Of a stretch of 64,000 nt of DNA, positions 41,017-50,020 are shown piece by piece. Source of the stretch: JBBRYW01 sp038253945 (GTDB lineage Bacteria > Actinomycetota > Thermoleophilia > Gaiellales > Gaiellaceae); NCBI GenBank assembly GCA_038253945.1, contig JBBSGR010000012.1:26012-90011 (forward strand). Reading direction: 5' to 3'. The notes under the pieces are model-generated. The model did no database searches. It was not told the DNA's origin and saw nothing but the letters and a program-made list of their open reading frames with translations. The position numbers were made by a program, and so were the translations under genes. The stretch's first letter is position 1. The number at the start of each line of letters is the position of its first letter.

Positions 41017-42302
41017 GGGTAGATACCTCGCGCCTGCAGCGCGCCCGCCACCTCCCGGATGCCCGCGACCAGCGCGGCCGTCCGCAGCGTCAGGTCCCGC
41101 TCGTGGGAAAGCGACCAGACGCGGTCGAAGGCGTCGTTCAGCTTCTCGGCGAGCCGCGCGCGGATCTCGTCACGGTTCCAGAAGAGACGACCGAGATCCT
41201 GCACCCACTCGAAGTACGAGACGGTGACGCCGCCGGCGTTCGTCAGGACGTCCGGCAGGACCAGGATCCCACGCTCCGAGAGGATCGCGTCCGCCTCCGG
41301 CGACGTGGGGCCGTTCGCGCCCTCGGCGACGAGCCTCGCGGCGACACGAGGCGCGTTCTCGCCGGTCAACTGATCCTCGAGCGCCGCGAGCACGAGAATG
41401 TCGCACGGGAGCTCGAGCAGTTCCTCGTTCGTCACGTGCGCGGCGGCGGCGTAGTCCGCGAGCGAGCCGTTCACCGCGATCCACGCGCGAAGAGCCGCCA
41501 GGTCGAGCCCCTCCTCGTGGTAGACGCCACCCGTGAAGTCCGAGACCGCGAGCACGATCGCGCCCCCGTCGGAAAGCTCCTGCGCCGCGATTCCGCCGAC
41601 GTTGCCGAAACCCTGCACGACGCATCGCTGTCCGCCGAGCTGCCACCCAAGGCGGCCGCACGCACGCTGAATCACCATCACGACTCCGGCACCCGTCGCC
41701 TCGCGGCGGAACAGGGAGCCCCCGAGGGAAACAGGCTTGCCGGTCACGATCTCAGGCACGACGTAGCCGATCTGCATCGAGTACGTGTCCATCATCCAAG
41801 CCATCGTCTGCTCGTTCGTGGCCATGTCGGGAGCGGGGATGTCCTCTTTCGGACCGATCACCGACATCAGCTCCGATGTGAAGCGGCGCGTCAACCGCTG
41901 CAGCTCGCCCGGCGACATGCTCCGCGGTTGGCACCGGACTCCGCCCTTCGCGCCGCCGTAGGGCAGGCGGAGGAGCGCGCATTTCCAGGTCATCCACATC
42001 GCGAGCGCCGCACACTCGCCGAGCGAGACGTGCGGGTCGTAGCGCATCCCGCCCTTTGTCGGGCCGAGCACGCTCGAGTGCTGGACGCGGTACGCGGGGA
42101 AGACCGACCAGCTGTCGTCGTCGAGACGGACAGGGACGCTGACCATGACCGCGCGCTCCGGCGAGCGCAGGCGCTCGGCGGCGGCCACGGCCACTTCGGC
42201 GTGCGGTAGTGCTTGCTCGAACTGGGTGAGCGCCGTCCTGAAGAGCGGTGTGTCCCACTCGAGCTGCCCCTGCTCGGGCGGAGCGTGCTCGACCTTGGTC
42301 AC
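41013..42302 (-). CDS. gdhA: Glutamate/leucine-type dehydrogenase
   Basis: 429 residues, starting at GTG 42,302. The catalytic domain contains PTKGGMRYDPHVSLGECAA and PYGGAKGGVR (substrate Lys residues), and PAPDMATNEQTMAWMMDTYS. The NAD(P)-binding Rossmann domain starts at CVVQGFGNVGGIAAQELSDG. The substrate-pocket residues fit Glu/Leu dehydrogenases of the ~420-residue hexameric class; it interconverts glutamate and 2-oxoglutarate with ammonia. It is flanked on both sides, on the same strand, by CBS-domain genes. Confidence 0.93.
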   Translation of the reverse strand: MTKVEHAPPEQGQLEWDTPLFRTALTQFEQALPHAEVAVAAAERLRSPERAVMVSVPVRLDDDSWSVFPAYRVQHSSVLGPTKGGMRYDPHVSLGECAALAMWMTWKCALLRLPYGGAKGGVRCQPRSMSPGELQRLTRRFTSELMSVIGPKEDIPAPDMATNEQTMAWMMDTYSMQIGYVVPEIVTGKPVSLGGSLFRREATGAGVVMVIQRACGRLGWQLGGQRCVVQGFGNVGGIAAQELSDGGAIVLAVSDFTGGVYHEEGLDLAALRAWIAVNGSLADYAAAAHVTNEELLELPCDILVLAALEDQLTGENAPRVAARLVAEGANGPTSPEADAILSERGILVLPDVLTNAGGVTVSYFEWVQDLGRLFWNRDEIRARLAEKLNDAFDRVWSLSHERDLTLRTAALVAGIREVAGALQARGIYP

Positions 42303-42332
42303 GGCCGGAGTCTAGTGCCCCGTCCTTCGGGT

Positions 42333-42722
42333 CTACTCGGAGCCCGACTCCTCGATGCTCCAGCGGGCGACGTCACGAATGGACACGATCCCGATCGCGC
42401 GGTCGCCCTCGACGACGGGCATGTGGCGGAAGCCGCGATCGAGCATGATGTGCGCTGCTTCCTCGGCCGGAGTCGACGGTAAGCCCGTGACCGGGTCCTT
42501 CGTCATCCACTCCCGGACCCGTGCCTCGCTCGAGTGGATCCGGCCCGCGACCGCGCGAAGCAGATCCCGCTCGGTGAGGATTCCGATCAGGCGGCCGAAG
42601 TCGCTGACGACTGCCGAGCCGACGCCGCGCCGTTCCATCCGCTCGGCCACCTCTCCGAGCGTGTCCTCGGGCGCGACGGTCAGAACGTCCGGCGTCATCA
42701 GGTCGGCAAGCGTCGTGGTCAC
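42333..42722 (-). CDS. CBS-domain pair protein (first gene of gdh operon)
   Basis: 129 residues from GTG 42,722: TTTLADLMTPDVLTVAPEDT, VGSAVVSDFGRLIGILTERD, RHMPVVEGDRAIGIVSIRDV. Two CBS repeats without a catalytic domain. It precedes gdhA by 30 bp and is a paralogue of the CBS gene behind gdhA. Confidence 0.9.
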   Translation of the reverse strand: MTTTLADLMTPDVLTVAPEDTLGEVAERMERRGVGSAVVSDFGRLIGILTERDLLRAVAGRIHSSEARVREWMTKDPVTGLPSTPAEEAAHIMLDRGFRHMPVVEGDRAIGIVSIRDVARWSIEESGSE

Positions 42723-42766
42723 TCAAGCGAGGATAACCGGCGGAGCGGCTACCAGAGAAAGAAAGG

Positions 42767-42803
42767 GGGGTGGCGGCTTTCGCCGTACCAAAGCCACCAC
42801 CCC
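42767..42803 (-). terminator. Stem-loop upstream of the CBS-gdh operon
   Basis: 14-bp stem (one C-A mismatch) GGGGTGGCGGCTTT / AAAGCCACCACCCC, loop 9 nt. On the minus strand it is followed by CCTTTCTTTCTC, a T-rich tract. It could end the carboxypeptidase transcript or act as an attenuator for CBS-gdh 45 bp downstream. Confidence 0.5.
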
Positions 42804-42913
42804 AGACGGCGCACGGGATCACGAATCATGAAAAACGCAGAGCCCGTTCCAGCTGACTTGCCCACGCCGCAGTAACCCCCGCACTATACCCGGTAGACCG
42901 GTACGTGTCCAGA

Positions 42914-42958
42914 TGGTTGATCGGGAATTCGGGCGGCGCCGGAATTCCCGATCAACCA
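42914..42958. terminator. Long perfect hairpin after the DD-carboxypeptidase
   Basis: 17-bp perfect stem (TGGTTGATCGGGAATTC and its complement) around an 11-nt loop that can extend pairing a little further. It is 2 bp from the stop codon of the minus-strand carboxypeptidase. No U-tract follows, so it may be a processing, bidirectional or Rho-aided terminator. Confidence 0.55.
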
Positions 42959-42959
42959 G

Positions 42960-43970
42960 CTACGGGCCGTCGACCTTGAAGCCGTAGTCGAGCAGACGCC
43001 GCGCGTCGGTGAGCGCGTCCGGCGAGCCGAGGACGACGGCGATCAGGTGGACGCCGCCGCGATGCGCCGATGCGACGAGGCAGTGCCGCGCCTTCGTCGT
43101 CCACCCCGTCTTCACCCCATCGGCGCCGCGGTAGGTCGACAGGAGCGGGTTCTTGTTCACATAGATCTTGCTGAACGTCGGAGCCGGCCACGCGAAGCGC
43201 TTGATCCGCGTCCGGACGATCTGGCGGAATCGCGGCTGGCGGCGAGCGTAGCGGGTCAGCGCGGCGAGATCCCACGCGGTCGAGAAGTTGCCGCGGTCGA
43301 TCACGCCGCTCGGGCTCGTGAAGTGGGTCGACCGAAGGCCGAGGGCCCGGGCTCGGTCGTTCATCAGCCGGACGAACGCCGGACGGCTTCCCGCCGAGGC
43401 CTGCGCGAGGGCCACGGCGTCGTCGTTGCCCGAGAACAGGAGGAGCGCGTAGAGCAGCTTCCGGGCTGGGACCCGCTCCCCCGCGCGTAGGCCCTCGCGC
43501 ACGAGGGGGACGCGCGGCGGCAAGCGCGTAATCGTCACGATCTGGCTTGGCCGCAGGCGCTCGAGGGCGAGCACCGCGGTCATGATCTTCGTCGTCGAGG
43601 CAATCGGCAGGCGCCTGTATGGCCGGGATGCCCACAGCACCCTGCCGGTGCCCTCGTTCACGAGGATTGCGCCCCGGGCGCCCAGCCGCGGGGAGAAGCG
43701 GTGGAGATGCCCCGCGCCCGCCTTGTCGAGCAAGGCGGGAGAAGCAGGCGGCGCCTGTTTACGACGGCCTTCCGGCCGCGAGCGAGGTCGACCGACTCGC
43801 GGGCCGGAGGCTGCGCCAGCGCCGCGCGCCGCGTGCCTCGCCGGGCTGCCGCCATGCGGCCACGCCGCGCGTGCGGCAACGAGAATCGCCGCCGCGAGTA
43901 GCGACGCCGCGAGTAGGTAGGGCCACCGACTCCTCCGCCGGCGACCGGGTGTGAGCAGCGGCAACGCCAT
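42960..43970 (-). CDS. dacA: D-alanyl-D-alanine carboxypeptidase (PBP5/6-like)
   Basis: 336 residues. ATG 43,970 starts a basic N-terminus and one TM helix (PYLLAASLLAAAILVAARAA), then a Pro/Arg-rich linker. The serine-peptidase S11 fold shows all three active-site motifs: PIASTTKIMTAVLAL (SxxK), FSGNDDAVALAQ (SxN) and DGVKTGWTTKARHC (KTG). It trims pentapeptide side chains of peptidoglycan on the outer face. The longer open frame upstream is rejected because it runs antisense through the PBP gene. It is divergent from PBP2. Confidence 0.92.
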   Translation of the reverse strand: MALPLLTPGRRRRSRWPYLLAASLLAAAILVAARAAWPHGGSPARHAARGAGAASGPRVGRPRSRPEGRRKQAPPASPALLDKAGAGHLHRFSPRLGARGAILVNEGTGRVLWASRPYRRLPIASTTKIMTAVLALERLRPSQIVTITRLPPRVPLVREGLRAGERVPARKLLYALLLFSGNDDAVALAQASAGSRPAFVRLMNDRARALGLRSTHFTSPSGVIDRGNFSTAWDLAALTRYARRQPRFRQIVRTRIKRFAWPAPTFSKIYVNKNPLLSTYRGADGVKTGWTTKARHCLVASAHRGGVHLIAVVLGSPDALTDARRLLDYGFKVDGP

Positions 43971-44069
43971 GCGCGGCGAGTGTAGAACGTGGAGCCGTCG
44001 GACAGACGGCGGCGGCGGAATCGAGCGAGTACTCTCTGCCCTAGGCCAGGGACAGGGAAAGGGCGCGCG

Positions 44070-46130
44070 ATGCGCGGGGGCGAAGGCGACTCTGATCGCG
44101 GCGACGAACCGGGCGGCCCGTGGAGGCCCGACACGCGCTTTCTCGCCTCCGGCCTGCTGACCCCGAGTGCGCCGGCCGAGCGCACGCGGCCGGCGCGCCT
44201 GCCTCGCCCCCTCCCTCTCGTGGAGCCGATCTCGCACGCCGAGGCCGGCTTCTTCCGAAGCGGCGGCTTCTACCTGCGCGTGAGCCTGTTCGGCGCGGTC
44301 GCGCTCGCGCTTTTCGGGCTGCTCGCGCTCCGCCTCTGGTCGCTCCAGGTCCTCCAGGGGCCTCACTACGCGCACGCGGCGAGACGGCAGACCTTTCGCT
44401 TCGTCGACCTGCCGACCGCTCGAGGGCCGATTCTCGACGCGCGGGGGCGGCTGATCGCCGGAACCAAGGGGCGCCTCGTCGTGACGGCGGACGCGGACGC
44501 GCTCGGCTCGTCGACAGGCCCGCGCGGCTGGGAGCCGCACCGGCGCGGCCGCCGTGTCCTCGCCGCGCTCGCAGGCGCGACCGGAATCGGCGTCCCAACC
44601 TTCGTCCACCGCATTCAAGCTGACATCGTCAAGGACCCCCACTCGCCGGCGATCGTCCTGCGCCGCGTGTCGCGGAGCTTCTCGTTCTTTCTCGACGAGC
44701 GCGCCCGAAGGTTTCCCGGGTTACACGTGGGTGTGTTGCCGGAGCGCAGCTACCCGCGGGGCCGGGAAGGAAGCGAGTTCCTCGGCCTCCTGGGGGAGGT
44801 CAGCCAGAATCAGCTCGGAGGACGCCGCCACGGCGCGGACCGCGCCGGCGAGGTGATCGGCCAGTCGGGCGTCGAGGCAGGATACGACCGCCTGCTGAAC
44901 GTTGGCTTCCAGCGGGCGCGGGTCTCGGTCGACTCGCTCGGGCGCTCGCAGGGAGGTCTGCAGATGATGGGGCTCCGCTCACGGCAGCGCGGACTTCGCC
45001 TGACGATCGATATGCGGATCCAGCGCTCGGCCGAGCGGGCGGTGCAGGACGGCATCCGCTTCGCGCACCGGGCCGGCCACGCGGACGCAGCGGCGGGCTC
45101 CGCCGTCGTGCTCGACGTCCGGGACGGCTCGCTCGTCGCCCTCGCGAGCTACCCGACTTTCGACCAGCAGGCTGCGGCGCGCGATCCCCGCTATCTCTCC
45201 GGCCTGCTCAGGACGGACGGCCAGGCGCGGCCGCTGTGGAACCGCGCGACGCAGGGCGTCTATCCGATCGGCTCGACCTTCAAGCCGATCGTGGCGGAGG
45301 CCGCCCTCGCGAGCGGACTCATCAATCCGTATTCGTCACGGCAGTGCACGGGCTCGCTGAAGGTGGGCGGCTACACCTTCCACAACGTCGAGCCCGGCAT
45401 CAACGAGGCGATGAACCTGCGCAAGGCGCTCGCGGTCTCGTGCGACACGTGGTTCTACCAGCTCGGGACGCAGTTCTACTGGCGCCAGCAGGCCTTCGGC
45501 GCGCTCGATATGCAGCGCTGGGCGATGCGGCTCGGGCTGGGCCACCCAACGGGCCTCGACGTGCCCGGTGAGGTGTCCGGCCTCGTGCCGACGCCCGACT
45601 GGCTTCGGCGCACCTTCCGCGAGCCGTGGCAGCGGATCTGGTTCGAGGGGTACTCGGTCAACCTCTCGATCGGGCAAGGCGCCCTCGCGGTGACGCCGCT
45701 CCAGGTGGCCGTCGCCTACGCAGCGCTCGCGAACGGCGGCACCGTGGTTACACCGCATGTGGCGCGCGCGGTCGTCGACCAGTCCGGCCGGATCGTCAGG
45801 CGCCTCGCGTTCCCGCCGCACGCACACGTGCCGCTGACCGACGCATGGGCGATCCGCGACGGGCTCTACGCGGCCGCACACGACCCGGACGGGACCTCGG
45901 CGCCGGTCTTCAGCCGCTTCCCGGTTCCGGTCGCGGGCAAGACGGGGACGGCCCAGGCGCCGCCCGGCAGCGACCACTCGTGGTATGCCTCCTGGGCGCC
46001 TGCGCGCTCGCCGCGCTACGTCGTCGTCGTCGGCATCGAGCATGGCGGCTTCGGCGTCGAGGCCGCGGCGCCGGCAGCGCGGGAGATCTACTCGGCGCTC
46101 TTTCACGTGCGCCATCCGGCAGCGAAGTAG
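44070..46130 (+). CDS. mrdA: Penicillin-binding protein 2 (class B transpeptidase)
   Basis: 686 residues. A ~75-residue cytosolic N-terminus and one TM helix (YLRVSLFGAVALALFGLLAL) are followed by the PBP dimer domain and the transpeptidase domain: PIGSTFKPIVAEAALASGL (SxxK), LAVSCDTWFYQLG (SxD in place of SxN) and VAGKTGTAQAPPGSDHSWYA (KTG). It crosslinks peptidoglycan during elongation or division. ATG 44,070 is used; an upstream in-frame start at 43,989 would overlap the divergent promoter region. It is followed by TPM-like proteins. Confidence 0.92.
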   Translation: MRGGEGDSDRGDEPGGPWRPDTRFLASGLLTPSAPAERTRPARLPRPLPLVEPISHAEAGFFRSGGFYLRVSLFGAVALALFGLLALRLWSLQVLQGPHYAHAARRQTFRFVDLPTARGPILDARGRLIAGTKGRLVVTADADALGSSTGPRGWEPHRRGRRVLAALAGATGIGVPTFVHRIQADIVKDPHSPAIVLRRVSRSFSFFLDERARRFPGLHVGVLPERSYPRGREGSEFLGLLGEVSQNQLGGRRHGADRAGEVIGQSGVEAGYDRLLNVGFQRARVSVDSLGRSQGGLQMMGLRSRQRGLRLTIDMRIQRSAERAVQDGIRFAHRAGHADAAAGSAVVLDVRDGSLVALASYPTFDQQAAARDPRYLSGLLRTDGQARPLWNRATQGVYPIGSTFKPIVAEAALASGLINPYSSRQCTGSLKVGGYTFHNVEPGINEAMNLRKALAVSCDTWFYQLGTQFYWRQQAFGALDMQRWAMRLGLGHPTGLDVPGEVSGLVPTPDWLRRTFREPWQRIWFEGYSVNLSIGQGALAVTPLQVAVAYAALANGGTVVTPHVARAVVDQSGRIVRRLAFPPHAHVPLTDAWAIRDGLYAAAHDPDGTSAPVFSRFPVPVAGKTGTAQAPPGSDHSWYASWAPARSPRYVVVVGIEHGGFGVEAAAPAAREIYSALFHVRHPAAK

Positions 46131-46151
46131 CTTGCGATCATCGTCAAGCCG

Positions 46152-46700
46152 ATGCTCGCTGTCGTGCAGGGTGCGCCGAGCATGGGATCGGGCGGCGCTA
46201 CCCTGGACGCCGACGTGCCGCGCTTGCTGCTCGCATCCCTGCTCGTCGCGCTCGCCCTCCTGGCCATCCCGGCCGCGCTGGCAGACGCCGACCCGGCGAG
46301 CGACGTCCTGCTCACCGACCAGGTCTTCCTTCCCTACGACGCGGCGATCTCGTCCGACCTCTCGGACACGCTCAGGAGCGAGGTCGCGAAGGCGAACGCG
46401 CGCGGGTACAAGCTCAAGGTCGCCGTGATCGAGACGAAGCTCGACCTCGGCGGGATCACGAGCTTCTTCGGCAGGCCGAAGCAGTACGCGCACTTCCTCG
46501 GGCTCGAGCTCAGCATCGCGTACAAGGGGCGGCTGCTCGTCGTGATGCCCAAGGGCTTCGGCATCTACTACGGCAAGCGCGCGACGACCAAGACGGACAC
46601 GACGCTGCGGAAGATTCACGTCCTTGCAAGCGGGGACGGGCTCGTGAAGTCGGCGACGGCCGCCGTCAAGAAGCTCGTGGCCACCAAGGCGCTCAAGTGA
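46152..46700 (+). CDS. TPM-domain-like secreted protein 1
   Basis: 182 residues. The signal peptide is VPRLLLASLLVALALLAIPA with an AxA-like end. The mature part (LLTDQVFLPYDAAISSDLSD, then GYKLKVAVIETKLDLGG and YKGRLLVVMPKGFGIYYG) resembles TPM-type alpha/beta domains, but I cannot see a full motif set. It starts at ATG 46,152, 21 bp after PBP2. The next gene is a paralogue. Confidence 0.6.
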   Translation: MLAVVQGAPSMGSGGATLDADVPRLLLASLLVALALLAIPAALADADPASDVLLTDQVFLPYDAAISSDLSDTLRSEVAKANARGYKLKVAVIETKLDLGGITSFFGRPKQYAHFLGLELSIAYKGRLLVVMPKGFGIYYGKRATTKTDTTLRKIHVLASGDGLVKSATAAVKKLVATKALK

Positions 46701-46727
46701 GACAGGCGGCCGGACCCGGCGCACGTT

Positions 46728-47372
46728 TTGCCCTTGCGGCTTAGATTCGCCGCCGTGCTGCTCGCGGCCGGGGCGGTCGGCGGGGTGGCCTCTGCGCCGG
46801 CCCGAGCCGACGGCGATCCCGCAAGCGACACGCTCATCTACTTCAATCTCTTCGTTCCGTACTCGCAGCCGATCTCGAAGCCGCTGACGAAGCAGCTCGA
46901 GATGGCGCTCCTGGAGGCGAAGCGGAAGCGCCGGCCGATCAAGCTCGCGCTGATCGCCTCTGCGGAGGACCTCGGCTCGGTTGGCGGGCTCTGGGGGATG
47001 CCGAAGCAGTACGCCACCTTCCTGGGCCAGGAGCTCTCCGTCGGCAGCCTGAACAAGGTTCTGCTCGTCGTCGTCATGCCTGCCGGCATCGGGCTCTACG
47101 CGGGCCGGAAACCGGTCACGGGCGACCGGTCGAAGATCCGCGGGATCGTCCCCGGCAAGGATGCGAACAGCCTGGCGCACGCCGGGCTCGAGGCCGTCAG
47201 CCGGCTCGCCGGGGTTCACGTCTCCGCCTCCTCCTCTTCGGGCAACTCCGCCTCCCGCGACCGGATCATCATCGTCCTCGCCGCCACCGTTGGGCTGCTG
47301 ATCGTGATCGCGCTCAGCTTCCTGACGCCGCGACTGCGGGGCCGCCGACCGCCGTCCTCCGCGGAGACGTGA
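46728..47372 (+). CDS. TPM-domain-like membrane protein 2
   Basis: 214 residues, TTG start at 46,728 (or GTG 46,755). Signal peptide, then a domain parallel to the previous protein (NLFVPYSQPISKPLTKQLEM, KLALIASAEDLGSVGGLWG, KVLLVVVMPAGIGLYAG) and, unlike it, a C-terminal TM helix (IIIVLAATVGLLIVIALSFL) with a basic tail. Both lie between PBP2 and the CtaG genes. The role is unknown; possibly repair or assembly of membrane complexes, as suggested for TPM proteins. Confidence 0.6.
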   Translation: MPLRLRFAAVLLAAGAVGGVASAPARADGDPASDTLIYFNLFVPYSQPISKPLTKQLEMALLEAKRKRRPIKLALIASAEDLGSVGGLWGMPKQYATFLGQELSVGSLNKVLLVVVMPAGIGLYAGRKPVTGDRSKIRGIVPGKDANSLAHAGLEAVSRLAGVHVSASSSSGNSASRDRIIIVLAATVGLLIVIALSFLTPRLRGRRPPSSAET

Positions 47373-47376
47373 TCTG

Positions 47377-48297
47377 ATGCGCTGCGGCCGCGCTGCGGCT
47401 CTCGCGCTCGGCTTCTGCTTCTCGATTCCCGACCCGGCGCTCGCGGACGGCGCGCGTGTCTCTCCCTCGCAGCTCGACGGCGCGTGGACGTTCTCGTGGG
47501 CGATCGCGGGCGTGAGCGGGCTCGGCCTCGTTCTGCTCGCCCAGGCAGTCCTCCGCTTGCGGCGACGCGGTCGCCCGGAGTACGCGGGCGTCGGCCGAAT
47601 CGTCCTCTTCTGCGCCGGGCTCGCCGTAATGGATCTGGCGCTCGTCTCGCCGCTCGACGCAGTCGGCGAGCAGTACCTGTTGTCGGGCCACATGCTCCAG
47701 CACATGCTGATCGGCGACGCGGCGCCGGCGCTGCTCATCGCCGGTCTCCGCGGCCCGCTGACCGTCTTTCTGCTTCCGCCCGCTCTGCTTCGCCCGCTTG
47801 CACGAGCCGCGCCTGTTCGGGCGGCCTTCTCCTTCCTGCTTCGGCCGCGGGTCAGCTTTGGAGCGTGGGCGGCGGTCTTCGCGTGCTGGCACGTTCCGTC
47901 CGTGTACGACTCCGTGCTCGGCCGTCCGGTCGTCCACGATCTCGAGCACGCCTCGTTCGTCTTCGCCGGTCTCCTCGTCTGGGCGCAGCTGATCGACCCG
48001 ACCCGCAGCGGACGACTCACGCGCTACCGCAGAGTCGGCTTTGCGGTCCTGCTCTTCGGCGCCGGGCAGGTGCTGGTCGACTTCCTGATCTTCTCGTTCC
48101 ACCCGCTCTACCCGGCGTACGCCGCGCGGACGGAGCGGCTGTTCGGCTTCTCGCCCCTCTTCGACCAGCAGCTCGCGGGCGCCGTGATGATGCTGGAGCA
48201 GGTGATCACGCTCGGGACCTGCTCGGCGCTCCTGCTCTGGCCGGCGTTGCACAAGCGCGACCGGCTCGCAGCAAGCCTCGCCCGGGACTCGGCGTGA
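47377..48297 (+). CDS. ctaG: CtaG-family (caa3) cytochrome oxidase assembly protein 1
   Basis: 306 residues: signal-like N-terminus, then about seven TM helices. Conserved histidines are in LLSGHMLQHMLIGDAAPALL, FACWHVPSVYDSVL and VHDLEHASFVFAGLL, as in caa3_CtaG proteins needed for the CuB or CuA site of cytochrome c oxidase. It is the first of three tandem paralogues, the second starting in its stop codon. Confidence 0.85.
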   Translation: MRCGRAAALALGFCFSIPDPALADGARVSPSQLDGAWTFSWAIAGVSGLGLVLLAQAVLRLRRRGRPEYAGVGRIVLFCAGLAVMDLALVSPLDAVGEQYLLSGHMLQHMLIGDAAPALLIAGLRGPLTVFLLPPALLRPLARAAPVRAAFSFLLRPRVSFGAWAAVFACWHVPSVYDSVLGRPVVHDLEHASFVFAGLLVWAQLIDPTRSGRLTRYRRVGFAVLLFGAGQVLVDFLIFSFHPLYPAYAARTERLFGFSPLFDQQLAGAVMMLEQVITLGTCSALLLWPALHKRDRLAASLARDSA

Positions 48298-49085
48298 GCC
48301 CTCCTGCATACTCGTTCAGCTTCGAGCCGATCTTCCTCGGGCTCGTCGCCGTCGCCGCGCTCGCCTATGTTCGCGCGGCACGGCGCGCGCGGCCGCCTCT
48401 GGCGAGGATTGCTGCCTTCTCGGCGGGCCTCCTGATCGTCGCCGTGTCGCTCAACTCGCCGATCGAGACGCTCGCCGCCCACTATCTCGTGCTCATGCAC
48501 CTGACCCAGAACGCCCTCACCGCCGACTGGGCGCCGCTGCTTCTGATCCTGGGGCTGACGCCCGTGGCGCGCTCGAGCCTGCTGGCCGGCACCGGTCGTG
48601 CACTGCTGCCGTTGGCCATCCCATGGGTGGCGCTGCTCTGCTGGCTCGTCACCTGGTACGGAACTCATCTCGCGCCGGCTTACGACTACGCGCTCCGCCA
48701 CACGTGGGCGCTGAACGCGCAGCATGCTGCTCTGATCCTCGCCGGGCTGCTCTTCTGGTGGCCGGTGCTCCTGCCGGAGGCGGGCCTCTCGAAGCCGGGG
48801 AGGCTCGCCTACCTCGGCGCTGGGTTCGCCGGCTCGATCTTCCTCAGCCTCGCCTTCATCTTCTCGTCCCACCCTTTCTATGCTTTCTACGCCGCGGCTC
48901 CCCGGCTGTGGGGACTGTCCCCGGTAAAGGATCAAAACCTCGGCGGAATCGTGATGAATGGCGAGCAGACGATCATCTTCCTCGGCGCGATCGGCTACTT
49001 TCTCCTCCGCCTGCTCGACGAAGAGGAGCAGGAGCAGCGAGTGCGGGAGGAGACCCCCGCGAGGGACGAGGCGTTCACGGCTTGA
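48294..49085 (+). CDS. CtaG-family protein 2
   Basis: 263 residues from GTG 48,294, overlapping the first gene by GTGA. About seven TM helices. It is the most diverged copy: LAAHYLVLMHLTQNALTADW has the HMxQ-like position, with WYGTHLAPAYDYALRHTWAL and LNAQHAALILAGLLFWWPVL further on. The C-terminus is acidic (LLDEEEQEQRVREETPARDE). Overlap with the third gene is TTGA. Confidence 0.8.
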   Translation: MSPPAYSFSFEPIFLGLVAVAALAYVRAARRARPPLARIAAFSAGLLIVAVSLNSPIETLAAHYLVLMHLTQNALTADWAPLLLILGLTPVARSSLLAGTGRALLPLAIPWVALLCWLVTWYGTHLAPAYDYALRHTWALNAQHAALILAGLLFWWPVLLPEAGLSKPGRLAYLGAGFAGSIFLSLAFIFSSHPFYAFYAAAPRLWGLSPVKDQNLGGIVMNGEQTIIFLGAIGYFLLRLLDEEEQEQRVREETPARDEAFTA

Positions 49086-50020
49086 GGAGGGTCGCCGGCC
49101 GATCTCGAATCCCGGCGGTCGCGGTCACGTGTCTCGTCGCCCTCGTTCTGCCGGCGCCAGCGCTCGCCAACGGCGATCGCGTCCCTGTGTCGCAGCTCGG
49201 GTCGTCCTGGCACGCCGAGCCGCTCGTCGTCGCGGGGCTCGCTCTCGCCCTCGCACTCTTCGCGCAGGCATTCGCCCGGCTGCGCCGGCGAGGCCGCACG
49301 GATCACGCCGGTGCCGGCCGTGCCGTCCTCTTCTTGGTCGGGCTCGCGGTCGCCGGCCTCGCCCTTCTCTCGCCGCTCGACGCCGTCGCCGACGAGTACC
49401 TGCTCTCCGCGCACATGCTGCAGCACGTGCTGATCGGGGACATCGCACCCTTGCTGATCCTGACGTCGCTACGGGGCCCGCTCACCTTCTTCCTCCTCCC
49501 GGCGCCCGCACTGCGGAAGCTTGCGGGCGTCCGCGCCCTGCGAGCGCTTGCATCCTTCCTGCTCCGTCCGTGGATCAGCTTCGGCGCCTGGACCGTCGCG
49601 ATTCTCGGCTGGCACGTTCCCGCCGCCTACGACTTCGCGCTCGCACACCAGACGGCGCACGACCTCGAGCACCTGTCCTTCGTGTTCGTCGGCGTGCTCG
49701 CCTGGACGCAAATCATCGACCCTGCGCGGCACGGGCGCCTGAGCCACGGCGGCCGGATCACCTTCGCGGTCGGGCTGCTCGCGATCGGACACGTCTCGCA
49801 TGACGCGCTCCTGGCCGGAACGCCGCTCTACGCGCCCTACGTGCACCAGGGCGAGCGCCTGTTCGGGCTCTCGCCGCTGGCCGACCAGCATCTTGCTGCC
49901 TATCTCATGCTGGGCGAGCAGACGCTCGTGCTGGGCACGGCGATCGCTGTGCTGTGGATCCTGCGCCGGCGCGAGGCGAACCGCGCCCCGGCCGGCCGCT
50001 CCGAGCTCGCAACGGGTTAG
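49082..50020 (+). CDS. CtaG-family protein 3
   Basis: 312 residues starting at TTG 49,082 inside the stop of the second gene. Similar to copy 1 over its length: VADEYLLSAHMLQHVLIGDI, LGWHVPAAYDFALAHQTAHD, LEHLSFVFVGVLAWTQIIDP. A signal-type N-terminus (VTCLVALVLPAPALANGDRV) precedes the TM region. Copies 1 and 3 are more alike than either is to copy 2. Confidence 0.85.
   Translation: MRRVAGRSRIPAVAVTCLVALVLPAPALANGDRVPVSQLGSSWHAEPLVVAGLALALALFAQAFARLRRRGRTDHAGAGRAVLFLVGLAVAGLALLSPLDAVADEYLLSAHMLQHVLIGDIAPLLILTSLRGPLTFFLLPAPALRKLAGVRALRALASFLLRPWISFGAWTVAILGWHVPAAYDFALAHQTAHDLEHLSFVFVGVLAWTQIIDPARHGRLSHGGRITFAVGLLAIGHVSHDALLAGTPLYAPYVHQGERLFGLSPLADQHLAAYLMLGEQTLVLGTAIAVLWILRRREANRAPAGRSELATG

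Noticed and set aside
42960..44642. 560-codon DD-carboxypeptidase
   Set aside because: The N-terminal extension is antisense to PBP2; ATG 43,970 gives a normal signal anchor.
45336..48020. 894-codon minus-strand ORF
   Set aside because: Entirely antisense to PBP2, TPM-like and CtaG genes with Arg/Glu/Gly-rich shadow composition.
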